Positions 25,601 to 40,600 of a stretch of 64,000 nucleotides of DNA are shown here, piece after piece (positions within the stretch are counted from its first letter, which is position 1; each line of letters starts with the position of its first letter). The translations under genes and the position numbers were made by a program. This stretch comes from Actinostola sp. cb2023. Lineage: Eukaryota; Cnidaria; Anthozoa; Actiniaria; Actinostolidae. Location of the stretch: assembly GCA_033675265.1 (NCBI GenBank), contig JAUJYZ010000906.1, positions 208,501-272,500 on the forward strand, in the 5' to 3' direction. The notes under the pieces are model-generated. The model was not told the DNA's origin and made no database searches. It was given only the letters and a program-made list of their open reading frames with translations.

Positions 25601-28600
25601 ACAAGATGGTAATAATAATTATATAACAATCATAATAATAGCTAACCTGCCCACGATATGAACACAAGATGGTCATAGTAATAATAATTATATAACAATC
25701 ATAATAATAGCTAACCTGCCCACGATATGAACACAAGATGGTAATAATAATTATATAACAATCATAATAATAGCTAACCTGCCCACGATATGAACACAAG
25801 ATGGTAATAATAATTATATAACAATCATAATAATAGCTAACCTGCCCACGATATGAACACAAGATGGTAATAATAATTATATAACAATCATAATAATAGC
25901 TAACCTGCCCACGATATGAACACAAGATGGTAATAATAATTATATAACAATCATAATAATAGCTAACCTGCCCACGATATGAACACAAGATGGTCATAGT
26001 AATAATAATTATATAACAATCATAATAATAGCTAACCTGCCCACGATATGAACACAAGATGGTAATAATAATTATATAACAATCATAATAATAGCTAACC
26101 TGCCCACGATATGAACACAAGATGGTAATAATAATTATATAACAATCATAATAATAGCTAACCTGCCCACGATATGAACACAAGATGGTAATAATAATTA
26201 TAACAATCATAATAATAGCTAACCTGCCCACGATATGAACACAAGATGGTAATAGTAATAATAATTATATAACAATCATAATAATAACTAACCTGCCCAC
26301 GATATGAACACAAGATGGTCATAGTAATAATAATTATATAACAATCATAATAATAGCTAACCTGCCCACGATATGAACACAAGATGGTAATAATAATTAT
26401 ATAACAATCATAATAATAGCTAACCTGCCCACGATATGAACACAAGATGGTAATAATAATTATATAACAATCATAATAATAGCTAACCTGCCCACGATAT
26501 GAACACAAGATGGTCATAATAATTATATAACAATCATAATAATAGCTAACCTGCCCACGATATGAACACAAGATGGTAATAATAATTATATAACAATCAT
26601 AATAATAGCTAACCTGCCCACGATATGAACACAAGATGGTAATAATAATTATATAACAATCATAATAATAGCTAACCTGCCCACGATATGAACACAAGAT
26701 GGTAATAATAATTATAACAATCATAATAATAGCTAACCTGCCCACGATATGAACACAAGATGGTAATAGTAATAATAATTATATAACAATCATAATAATA
26801 ACTAACCTGCCCACGATATGAACACAAGATGGTCATAGTAATAATAATTATATAACAATCATAATAATAGCTAACCTGCCCACGATATGAACACAAGATG
26901 GTAATAATAATTATATAACAATCATAATAATAGCTAACCTGCCCACGATATGAACACAAGATGGTAATAATAATTATATAACAATCATAATAATAGCTAA
27001 CCTGCCCACGATATGAACACAAGATGGTCATAATAATTATATAACAATCATAATAATAGCTAACCTGCCCACGATATGAACACAAGATGGTCATAATAAT
27101 TATATAACAATCATAATAATAGCTAACCTGCCCACGATATGAACACAAGATGGTAATAGTAATTATATAACAATCATAATAATAGCTAACCTGCCCACGA
27201 TATGAACACAAGATGGTAATAATAATTATATAACAATCATAATAATAGCTAACCTGCCCACGATATGAACACAAGATGGTAATAATAATTATATAACAAT
27301 CATAATAATAGCTAACCTGCCCACGATATGAACACAAGATGGTCATAGTAATAATAATAATTATATAACAATCATAATAATAGCTAACCTGCCCACGATA
27401 TGAACACAAGATGGTCATAGTAATAATAATTATATAACAATCATAATAATAGCTAACCTGCCCACGATATGAACACAAGATGGTCATAGTAATAATAATT
27501 ATATAACAATCATAATAATAGCTAACCTGCCCACGATATGAACACAAGATGGTAATAATAATTATATAACAATCATAATAATAGCTAACCTGCCCACGAT
27601 ATGAACACAAGATGGTAATAATAATTATATAACAATCATAATAATAGCTAACCTGCCCACGATATGAACACAAGATGGTAATAATAATTATATAACAATC
27701 ATAATAATAGCTAACCTGCCCACGATATGAACACAAGATGGTCATAGTAATAATAATTATATAACAATCATAATAATAGCTAACCTGCCCACGATATGAA
27801 CACAAGATGGTAATAATAATTATATAACAATCATAATAATAGCTAACCTGCCCACGATATGAACACAAGATGGTAATAATAATTATATAACAATCATAAT
27901 AATAGCTAACCTGCCCACGATATGAACACAAGATGGTAATAATAATTATATAACAATCATAATAATAGCTAACCTGCCCACGATATGAACACAAGATGGT
28001 CATAGTAATAATAATTATATAACAATCATAATAATAGCTAACCTGCCCACGATATGAACACAAGATGGTAATAATAATTATATAACAATCATAATAATAG
28101 CTAACCTGCCCACGATATGAACACAAGATGGTAATAATAATTATATAACAATCATAATAATAGCTAACCTGCCCACGATATGAACACAAGATGGTAATAA
28201 TAATTATATAACAATCATAATAATAGCTAACCTGCCCACGATATGAACACAAGATGGTAATAATAATTATATAACAATCATAATAATAGCTAACCTGCCC
28301 ACGATATGAACACAAGATGGTCATAGTAATAATAATTATATAACAATCATAATAATAGCTAACCTGCCCACGATATGAACACAAGATGGTAATAATAATT
28401 ATATAACAATCATAATAATAGCTAACCTGCCCACGATATGAACACAAGATGGTAATAATAATTATATAACAATCATAATAATAGCTAACCTGCCCACGAT
28501 ATGAACACAAGATGGTAATAATAATTATAACAATCATAATAATAGCTAACCTGCCCACGATATGAACACAAGATGGTAATAGTAATAATAATTATATAAC

Positions 28601-31600
28601 AATCATAATAATAACTAACCTGCCCACGATATGAACACAAGATGGTCATAGTAATAATAATTATATAACAATCATAATAATAGCTAACCTGCCCACGATA
28701 TGAACACAAGATGGTAATAATAATTATATAACAATCATAATAATAGCTAACCTGCCCACGATATGAACACAAGATGGTAATAATAATTATATAACAATCA
28801 TAATAATAGCTAACCTGCCCACGATATGAACACAAGATGGTCATAATAATTATATAACAATCATAATAATAGCTAACCTGCCCACGATATGAACACAAGA
28901 TGGTAATAATAATTATATAACAATCATAATAATAGCTAACCTGCCCACGATATGAACACAAGATGGTAATAATAATTATATAACAATCATAATAATAGCT
29001 AACCTGCCCACGATATGAACACAAGATGGTAATAATAATTATAACAATCATAATAATAGCTAACCTGCCCACGATATGAACACAAGATGGTAATAGTAAT
29101 AATAATTATATAACAATCATAATAATAACTAACCTGCCCACGATATGAACACAAGATGGTCATAGTAATAATAATTATATAACAATCATAATAATAGCTA
29201 ACCTGCCCACGATATGAACACAAGATGGTAATAATAATTATATAACAATCATAATAATAGCTAACCTGCCCACGATATGAACACAAGATGGTAATAATAA
29301 TTATATAACAATCATAATAATAGCTAACCTGCCCACGATATGAACACAAGATGGTCATAATAATTATATAACAATCATAATAATAGCTAACCTGCCCACG
29401 ATATGAACACAAGATGGTCATAATAATTATATAACAATCATAATAATAGCTAACCTGCCCACGATATGAACACAAGATGGTAATAGTAATTATATAACAA
29501 TCATAATAATAGCTAACCTGCCCACGATATGAACACAAGATGGTAATAATAATTATATAACAATCATAATAATAGCTAACCTGCCCACGATATGAACACA
29601 AGATGGTAATAATAATTATATAACAATCATAATAATAGCTAACCTGCCCACGATATGAACACAAGATGGTAATAATAATTATATAACAATCATAATAATA
29701 GCTAACCTGCCCACGGTATGAACACAAGATGGTCATAGTAATAATAATTATATAACAATCATAATAATAGCTAACCTGCCCACGATATGAACACAAGATG
29801 GTCATAGTAATAATAATTATATAACAATCATAATAATAGCTAACCTGCCCACGATATGAACACAAGATGGTCATAGTAATAATAATTATATAACAATCAT
29901 AATAATAGCTAACCTGCCCACGGTATGAACACAAGATGGTAATAATAATTATATAACAATCATAATAATAGCTAACCTGCCCACGATATGAACACAAGAT
30001 GGTCATAGTAATAATAATTATATAACAATCATAATAATAGCTAACCTGCCCATGGTATGAACACAAGATGGGAATAATAATTATATAACAATCATAATAA
30101 TAACTAACCTGCCCACGATATGAACACAAGATGGTAATAATAATTATATAACAATCATAATAATAACTAACCTGCCCACGATATGAACACAAGATGGTAA
30201 TAGTAATAATAATTATATAACAATCATAATAATAGCTAACCTGCCCACGATATGAACACAAGATGGTAATAGTAATTATATAACAATCATAATAATAGCT
30301 AACCTGCCCACGATATGAACACAAGATGGTAATAATAATTATAAAACAATCATAATAATAACTAACCTGCCCACGATATGAACACAAGATGGTAATAGTA
30401 ATAATAATTATATAACAATCATAATAATAGCTAACCTGCCCACGATATGAACACAAGATGGTCATAGTAATAATAATTATATAACAATCATAATAATAGC
30501 TAACCTGCCCACGATATGAACACAAGATGGTAATAATAATTATATAACAATCATAATAATAACTAACCTGCCCACGATATGAACACAAGATGGTAATAGT
30601 AATAATAATTATATAACAATCATAATAATAGCTAACCTGCCCACGATATGAACACAAGATGGTCATAGTAATAATAATTATATAACAATCATAATAATAG
30701 CTAACCTGCCCACCATATGAACACAAGATGGTAATAATAATTATATAACAATCATAATAATAGCTAACCTGCCCACGATATGAACACAAGATGGTAATAG
30801 TAATAATAATTATATAACAATCATAATAATAGCTAACCTGCCCACGGTATGAACACAAGATGATCATAGTAATAATAATTATATAACAATCATAATAATA
30901 GCTAACCTGCCCACGATATGAACACAAGATGGTCATAGTAATAATAATTATATAACAATCATAATAATAGCTAACCTGCCCACGGTATGAACACAAGATG
31001 ATCATAGTAATAATAATTATATAACAATCATAATAATAGCTAACCTGCCCACCATATGAACACAAGATGGTAATAATAATTATATAACAATCATAATAAT
31101 AACTAACCTGCCCACGATATGAACACAAGATGGTCATAGTAATAATAATTATATAACAATCATAATAATAGCTAACCTGCCCACGATATGAACACAAGAT
31201 GGTAATAGTAATAATAATTATATAACAATCATAATAATAGCTAACCTGCCCACGGGTATGAACACAAGATGATCATAGTAATAATAATTATATAACAATC
31301 ATAATAATAGCTAACCTGCCCACCATATGAACACAAGATGGTAATAATAATTATATAACAATCATAATAATAACTAACCTGCCCACGATATGAACACAAG
31401 ATGGTCATAGTAATAATAATTATATAACAATCATAATAATAGCTAACCTGCCCACGATATGAACACAAGATGGTCATAGTAATAATAATTATATAACAAT
31501 CATAATAATAGCTAACCTGCCCACGATATGAACACAAGATGGTAATAATAATTATAACAATCATAATAATAGCTAACCTGCCCACGGTATGAACACAAGA

Positions 31601-34600
31601 TGGTAATAATAATTATATAACAATCATAATAATAACTAACCTGCCCACGATATGAACACAAGATGGTAATAATAATTATATAACAATCATAATAATAGCT
31701 AACCTGCCCACGATATGAACACAAGATGGTAATAATAATTATATAACAATCATAATAATAGCTAACCTGCCCACGATATGAACACAAGATGGTCATAGTA
31801 ATAATAATTATATAACAATCATAATAATAACTAACCTGCCCACGATATGAACACAAGATGGTAATAGTAATAATAATTATATAACAATCATAATAATAGC
31901 TAACCTGCCCACGATATGAACACAAGATGGTAATAGTAATTATATAACAATCATAATAATAGCTAACCTGCCCACGATATGAACACAAGATGGTAATAAT
32001 AATTATATAACAATCATAATAATAGCTAACCTGCCCACGATATGAACACAAGATGGTCATAGTAATAATAATTATATAACAATCATAATAATAACTAATC
32101 TGCCCACGATATGAACACAAGATGGTCATAGTAATAATAATTATATAACAATCATAATAATAACTAACCTGCCCACGATATGAACACAAGATGGTAATAG
32201 TAATAATAATTTATATAACAATCATAATAATAGCTAACCTGCCCACGATATGAAAACACAAGATGGTAATAGTAATTATATAACAATCATAATAATAGCT
32301 AACCTGCCCACGATATGAACACAAGATGGTAATAATAATTATATAACAATCATAATAATAGCTAACCTGCCCACGATATGAACACAAGATGGTCATAGTA
32401 ATAATAATTATATAACAATCATAATAATAACTAATCTGCCCACGATATGAACACAAGATGGTCATAGTAATAATAATTATATAACAATCATAATAATAAC
32501 TAACCTGCCCACGATATGAACACAAGATGGTAATAGTAATAATAATTATATAACAATCATAATAATAGCTAACCTGCCCACGATATGAACACAAGATGGT
32601 AATAGTAATTATATAACAATCATAATAATAGCTAACCTGCCCACGATATGAACACAAGATGGTAATAATAATTATATAACAATCATAATAATAGCTAACC
32701 TGCCCACGATATGAACACAAGATGGTCATAGTAATAATAATTATATAACAATCATAATAATAACTAACCTGCCCACGATATGAACACAAGATGGTAATAG
32801 TAATAATAATTATATAACAATCATAATAATAGCTAACCTGCCCACGATATGAACACAAGATGGTAATAGTAATAATAATTATATAACAATCATAATAATA
32901 GCTAACCTGCCCACGATATGAACACAAGATGGTCATAGTAATAATAATTATATAACAATCATAATAATAACTAACCTGCCCACGATATGAACACAAGATG
33001 GTAATAGTAATAATAATTATATAACAATCATAATAATAGCTAACCTGCCCACGATATGAACACAAGATGGTAATAGTAATAATAATTATATAACAATCAT
33101 AATAATAGCTAACCTGCCCACGATATGAACACAAGATGGTAATAGTAATAATAATTATATAACAATCATAATAATAACTAACCTGCCCACGATATGAACA
33201 CAAGATGGTAATAATAATTATATAACAATCATAATAATAGCTAACCTGCCCACGATATGAACACAAGATGGTAATAGTAATAATAATTATATAACAATCA
33301 TAATAATAGCTAACCTGCCCACGATATGAACACAAGATGGTAATAATAATTATATAACAATCATAATAATAGCTAACCTGCCCACGATATGAACACAAGA
33401 TGGTAATAGTAATAATAATTATATAACAATCATAATAATAGCTAACCTGCCCACGATATGAACACAAGATGGTAATAGTAATAATAATTATATAACAATC
33501 ATAATAATAGCTAACCTGCCCACGATATGAACACAAGATGGTAATAGTAATAATAATTATATAACAATCATAATAATAGCTAACCTGCCCACGATATGAA
33601 CACAAGATGGTAATAATAATTATATAACAATCATAATAATAACTAACCTGCCCACGGTATGAACACAAGATGGTAATAATAATTATATAACAATCATAAT
33701 AATAACTAACCTGCCCACGGTATGAACACAAGATGGTAATAGTAATTATATAACAATCATAATAATAGCTAACGTACCTGCCCACGATATGAACACAAGA
33801 TGGTAATAATAATAATAATTATATAACAATCATAATAATAGCTAACCTGCCCACGATATGAACACAAGATGGTAATAATAATTATATAACAATCATAATA
33901 ATAGCTAACCTGCCCACGATATGAACACAAGATGGTAATAATAATTATATAACAATCATAATAATAGCTAACCTGCCCACGATATGAACACAAGATGGTA
34001 ATAATAATTATATAACAATCATAATAATAGCTAACCTGCCCACGATATGAACACAAGATGGTAATAATAATTATATAACAATCATAATAATAGCTAACCT
34101 GCCCACGATATGAACACAAGATGGTAATAATAATAATAATTATATAACAATCATAATAATAGCTAACCTGCCCACGATATGAACACAAGATGGTAATAAT
34201 AATTATATAACAATCATAATAATAGCTAACCTGCCCACGATATGAACACAAGATGGTAATAATAATTATATAACAATCATAATAATAGCTAACCTGCCCA
34301 CGATATGAACACAAGATGGTAATAATAATTATATAACAATCATAATAATAGCTAACCTGCCCACGATATGAACACAAGATGGTTTTAATAATTATATAAC
34401 AATCATAATAATAGCTAACCTGCCCACGATATGAACACAAGATGGTAATAATAATTATATAACAATCATAATAATAGCTAACCTGCCCACGATATGAACA
34501 CAAGATGGTAATAATAATTATATAACAATCATAATAATAGCTAACCTGCCCACGATATGAACACAAGATGGTAATAATAATTATATAACAATCATAATAA

Positions 34601-37600
34601 TAGCTAACCTGCCCACGATATGAACACAAGATGGTAATAATAATTATATAACAATCATAATAATAGCTAACCTGCCCACGATATGAACACAAGATGGTAA
34701 TAGTAATTATATAACATTCATAATAATAGCTAACCTGCCCACGATATGAACACAAGATGGTAATAGTAATAATAATTATAACAATCATAATAATAGCTAA
34801 CCTGCCCACGATATGAACACAAGATGGTAATAATAATTATATAACAATCATAATAATAGCTAACCTGCCCACGATATGAACACAAGATGGTAATTTGAGA
34901 TGGTTCAACATTGTGACAACACAAATAACATGCAAACTCCACTACTTTTTCAGCTTCACGTCCATTGTATTTGCTGTGTGTGCCAGGCTGTTCGCTCTCC
35001 TCCCAAGTATGAGTATAAAAGAACATGTTTTTTCGTAAGCAGCTTGGAAGTTCACACTTCTGCTTAACAACCTATTACAATAGAAAAAAGAATTCAGTTA
35101 TTTCATAAGATGACCAAGTTTAAACATGGTGCCATACATGTCATTGTCCAGATAGTGCAGCCAATGAAGTCATTTTCGTATGAGTGGGAAACCTACGGCA
35201 CGGAGTTACGGTCATGGTACGGAATCAAAGACATCTATTCAACCAATCACAGTGCGCAGAATCATCGCTCATCTAGGTAGCTAATAGCCTATGTTTGTAT
35301 TATTCTTTCTTCTTAATTAATTATATTATTGTAAATCCTGTGGTATTGAAAATAAATTGAATTGAATTGAATCAACCAATCAGAATGTTTGGATACTGCA
35401 TGATCATGGCGCAATACCATCACGGCACGGGAAGAACCGTACCATAACTACATGTACTTCAAAATGACTCTATATTGCATGTGTACACATGTATTCACCT
35501 CATGCCTGGTTTCATACTTGGTATATATTTTCAATTCCCTGACCAGATTTGCAATATCATCACTCATTCTTCCCTGCGTATCAAGCTGTGTGTAATCTAG
35601 ACCACCTACAATCAGCCGTTCAAACATTGATGTCTGTAGATTACACTTGCGACGGAGTAAGTCATAGTTTACTTGTGGACTTAGTTGCTTATGATCACCG
35701 ATCATGATCAGGTGTTGAACTGACGAGGGGATGATGGCAACAAGCTGAGGTTCCAGGATCTCTGCTGCTTCTTCAACAATCATTACTGAAGGTTTAATAG
35801 ATTCTGGTGGGGGGGAAATATAAAAATAAATTAATTAATTAATTAAAATAAATTATTATTATTATTAGTTTGGATACCTCAGTGTGGTACCTGACTCTAA
35901 ATATGTCTTTTGGATCTGTTGGAGAATCTTTAGGTCGAGGAATGACAAGAACGACAGGAATGCAATATGAGTTAAGTAATGGTTCGCATAAGAAGGGAAG
36001 TGCTGAAGCGCAAAGCACACGCTGTGCTATTTTGTATAATTGGATTAACTAATTAAAATCCTTCGTTCTCATTGGTCAAAAAACGAAATCTTACGATTTC
36101 TGTACGAGTTCCACCGAATTTACCCGATATTAATACCTTATTTGGAAGCCATGCTATTGTTATGTCATTCGGGAAGTTTTCGTGAAAATCGTATGTGCGG
36201 AACAAGGATAACGACGGTCTCCCGAGTTGTCCACCATCGCATGAGTCAAGCCAGTCGTCATTGTAGTCATTGAATTTCTTCAATTTTCGAATGTTTTTCA
36301 AGTTGTATAGACTGGCAAATAGTGTATGTAGTATATATGATGTAAATAGTTCGCAATTTCTACTTTTTGGGGGAGTTTTTTCATACATTTCTCGACGCTC
36401 CCGTCACACGCTGCGTATGTGGCGTTACGGCATGGCAAAGGTCGCGAAGTGAACTCAGATTGCTCGCCCAATCATGGAAGTTGGCTGGACGTTTTGTAGC
36501 CATTCTTTAGTTGCAAAACTCCTTGTAAGTTTGAACAAAGATATATTTCGACGACAATTACGAAATCCTTGTGTGGCTATTTTAAGAATATCAATACTCA
36601 TTTGTTGAGCAGCAAGGGGTCTTTTCGCGTGGGTGTGAAGTACTTATTATCCGACCCAATCGGGTCTTAGAAATTCTTACCAAATGTCATCTTGTATTTC
36701 AAATATAACCCAGATATCCCAAGGACGGGTTATTTCTCGTCATAAATGGTATTTCCGCACATACGAATTATCTGTAATTCTGGATACTTATAAACCATCA
36801 CTATATGTATCTGCTAATGAGTTTGTGTAGTCCCAATCATTCTTCTTTACGAAATATTTAGGAAAACAATTTGAATTTCGCGCTGAATCGGGTTATAACC
36901 AATGATAACTGAAGCTATAATTGGGTTATAGGATTAAATGAAACGGCTACTTTTGCGCCAGGCCTATTGTTTTCACGGTAGTTCTTACGCGAACCATTAT
37001 TATGTGAATGTCCTCAGATGTTTGATGGTCAGCTTTTAGATATGTGAAAGTGTTGAGTCGCCATTTGATATTTTCTACAGGGCAAACACAATAGAATGTC
37101 GCTTACAATATTGTATAGACCTCTTTAGCTTGTATGCAAATTGCCCATTTCAGACCATGTGATGTAAACATGATATTCTCTGGAGAATTGTTCCTTTATA
37201 TTTCTGAAATTTATTCGTTCATATCGAAAGGACTAATTCTCCAGAGAACACCATGTTTACATCACATGATCTGAAATGGGCAATTTACATACGAAGCTAA
37301 AGAGGTCTATTAGGCCTCAGGGTTCTTCTTTGGATGCTCACAATGCTCACAAATGCATACGATGTTCACAGTAGACATACGCTAAAACATTACAGTGAGC
37401 TATTTCGGACAAGGTCGTTCTGTGAACTTGAAGAGAGATCAACTTATGAGCAAACTTACATGTATGACAAAGAGTAATTAGCCCTCCCGAAGTGACAATC
37501 ATAGGTATCCCGACTGAACGCATGAAGTGCGCCTTGTTATATATACATGTATACTAATCACCCAATGTTGTCATACATCTTGGGCATGGAAAGTTACAGA

Positions 37601-40600
37601 TCAGAAAACAGAATAATTATGTACCTAGCCAGCTAGCTTTAATAGCAGCGCCACTGACAGTCATACCAATGACTCTTCGTTTCTTTAAAACATTGATTTT
37701 ATTCTGGTCAGTAAACTCTTTCTTCATCTGACATTTCTAGAAATAAATAAGAGCATACTTTATGCTTGAACACAGATCACTATAACATAGTGTGTTTGCA
37801 TTTTCAGCCCTCATTCATCCATTTCCCTTTATTTTTTCTTATCTAACTATTGTTCTTAGTGGTCGGTCGGTTGGTAAATCATCCATCCATCATTTCTTTC
37901 TTTGCTTCTGTTATTCATTTATACTTTATTTATATTTTTAAAGTATTTACCTGGGAAACAGCATCGGTGAGACGAAGAAATCTGTCGCTCACAGACTTGT
38001 AGTATTGCCTGTGCAGAGCATAAACCATCTGGATTCTTTCTAGTGTATTAAGCTCTTGGATGTTGCCTGCACTCAAGATAGACTTGAAGTTCCCAAGTTC
38101 TAAAATGGAAAGTGAGTAGTGAAATAATGAAGTGATCTCTGATCAAAATCTAAATTCTCCTGTATAATCCTTGAATTCTAAAGGAGAATTCAGTTTTTGA
38201 TATTATAAGTTTCTTTCTTGCACAGGGATCAATGTTGTGAGTTAGACTGGGTGAATATTGAGAACATCCACTGAGGTAGCTATAGGTAGGTAAGTTTAGA
38301 AGGATATAATGAGTTATGGACTCGTTAACAGTTAACAATATATTACAGTGGTGTGGGTTCTTTTACGTCCCTCCAGTGCACTGTAATGGAGTGTGGAGAG
38401 AAGGGACCACCATTTTACGAGGTCATCCAAGCCACGCGAAGGTCTAACCATTTGTAGATGTAATTACAAAGGCAGCACCTTCTCCTCAATTATTTTAAGA
38501 CCCTGAGTAATGGTCCGGCCGGGACTCGAACCATGAATCTCCCGCACAATAGAACGGTTCTCAACCAACTGAGCCAACCAGACGGCGGTCAAGAGTTGTG
38601 CGGCCACTGAGTTGTAAAAGCATTCTTCCTTACTTTCATCAGATATTTCAGGCAATATCCAGTCATTGCTGTCAGGTACTGCTTCACTCTCCTCTTGATT
38701 TTGTTCTGCTCTTTCTTCTTCTCTGTCAAGAGCACCAAGACGCTCTTTGTAGACATCACTGGGATCAGTCTCACAAATAGCATCTGCTTCATCGTCACTG
38801 TTGGAATCTCTTTGTTTCTCATTTCTGAAACATATTTACAAAATATAAACTGTAAGCAGGGACGAATACAGGAATTAAGCAGGGACGGATCCAGGAATTA
38901 AGCAGGGACGGATCCAGGAATTAAGCAGGGGCAGATCCAGGAATTAAGCAGGGGCAGATCCATGAATTAAGCAGGGGCGGATCCAGGAATTAAGCAGTGG
39001 TGGATCTAGGAATGTTTGAGAGGGGAGTAAAAACGTATACTAAGCATAAAAAAAACAAATATAGAAATGAAATAAATCAATAAGCCAAGTCAGAGTTTAA
39101 GGGGCGCGCGCGGCCTTGTAACGAATTCGGGATAAAATGTGTCCGAAGTGACTTTTTCTCCCATGTCTCTTGTATTTTTGCCGAATTTTCTAGGAGCAAT
39201 ATTCATTTCTTACAATACGATTTTTGCCGAGAAAATACTCCAGGTATGCATAAAGGTCTTCTTAAGGTAATGCGATCGTGCAATTTTTTGTCGAACAATT
39301 TTTTTTAAACTTGGCACAAATATTGATTTTGAGTGCTAGAGTAGAAAAATGAAATAAAAAATGGGGGTCACCGAATCCATTGAGAAGATATAATTTTTCA
39401 AAGATGGGGCTTGCGGCCATCTTTTCTGGCAAAAATGGATAATGGAATAACAAGCTCTTGCTGTCCGTATAGGTCGGTAATAATAAAAGCAATACTTTCA
39501 AATGATACATATGTTAACATAATATAATGAAAAAACCAAATTTGTCATTTTATTGTGTTGAACAATAAGTTTTCAACGCAAAAATTTCAAAAACAATGAC
39601 ATTTTGACCGTCCTTTACGATCCTATTTTTGGACATTTTGGCGATTTCCTTAAAATTTAGCTCGAAGACCTACCTTCATTTTTTGATATGTATTAGCTTT
39701 CGTAACTACCTACTCAGGGCAAAAATATCAGGGTAGGTCACCGCGTTAGATTTTTAGATATTCGCCGTTGAATATTAAAATGCATGATCCGCCATATTGA
39801 AAGAGCTCTACCACAGGAAGCCCAACCAATGAAAAGTAGTTCGAAAATGAACACTTCGTAGATTTACTAAAAAAATAGCTCGAAGACCTGTCTTCATTTT
39901 TTGATATTTTCTAGCTTTAGTTGACCTAGACTTACAGTGGAAAAATCAGGATAGGTCACCGACTTAGATTTTTAGATAATCGCCGTTGAATATCATGATC
40001 AGGACAGATGCGCACGAATGCACGATCGCATTACCTTAATTCAACCTCATGTGTGATTTGTTAATCAAATTCTATTTTACGATAAAAATGCACTTCGTTA
40101 TACACGTAGTCGGGACGTAGTGAAGCCGAGAACTACGGCCAATCTACGGCCCCAAAACACAACTTTTTGATACTTTTTTGAGACAACTAATAGCACAAAG
40201 TGATAAACAACTCATAATCTTTATTATTTTCTGAAAAAATTGCCAAGAATCGACACAAAGACATGATTTAAAAGCGAAATCCAAACGTTGTGAAACTGAC
40301 GATCGTTCAGTTGACACAGGAAGCCCAATCCGCTTCGAGATTGGTACATTTTTAAGCTTGTGGGCGATTTTAAACTACGTTTTTCAGTGGATTATCGTAT
40401 TCAAATGAACATATAAGCGCTGTTAGAGTTACAAATGTACCTTGCAGTTGTATGTGACTAGTAAACAGGGAAAATATTTTATTAGTACAGAAAAAGTAGT
40501 GCAAAATGCTCCTAGAAAACTCGGCAAAAATACAAGAGACATGGGAGAAAAAAAAATTCACTTCCGACACATTTTATCCCGAAGTCGTTACCAGGCCGCG

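Noticed and set aside
24446..34809. Open frames up to 732 codons reading CSYRGQVSYYYDCYIIII repeats as a repeat protein gene
   Set aside because: These are the exon 19 end plus intron repeated; only the real exon 19 is supported as coding.
24466..34890. CRISPR array
   Set aside because: The regular period looks CRISPR-like, but spacers are not unique, units are joined exon and intron, and the DNA is clearly animal.
36053..36388. Minus-strand ORF of 111 codons (MYEKTPPKSRNCELF start)
   Set aside because: No family recognised, no clear splice sites, lies in intron 17; probably chance or a transposon remnant.
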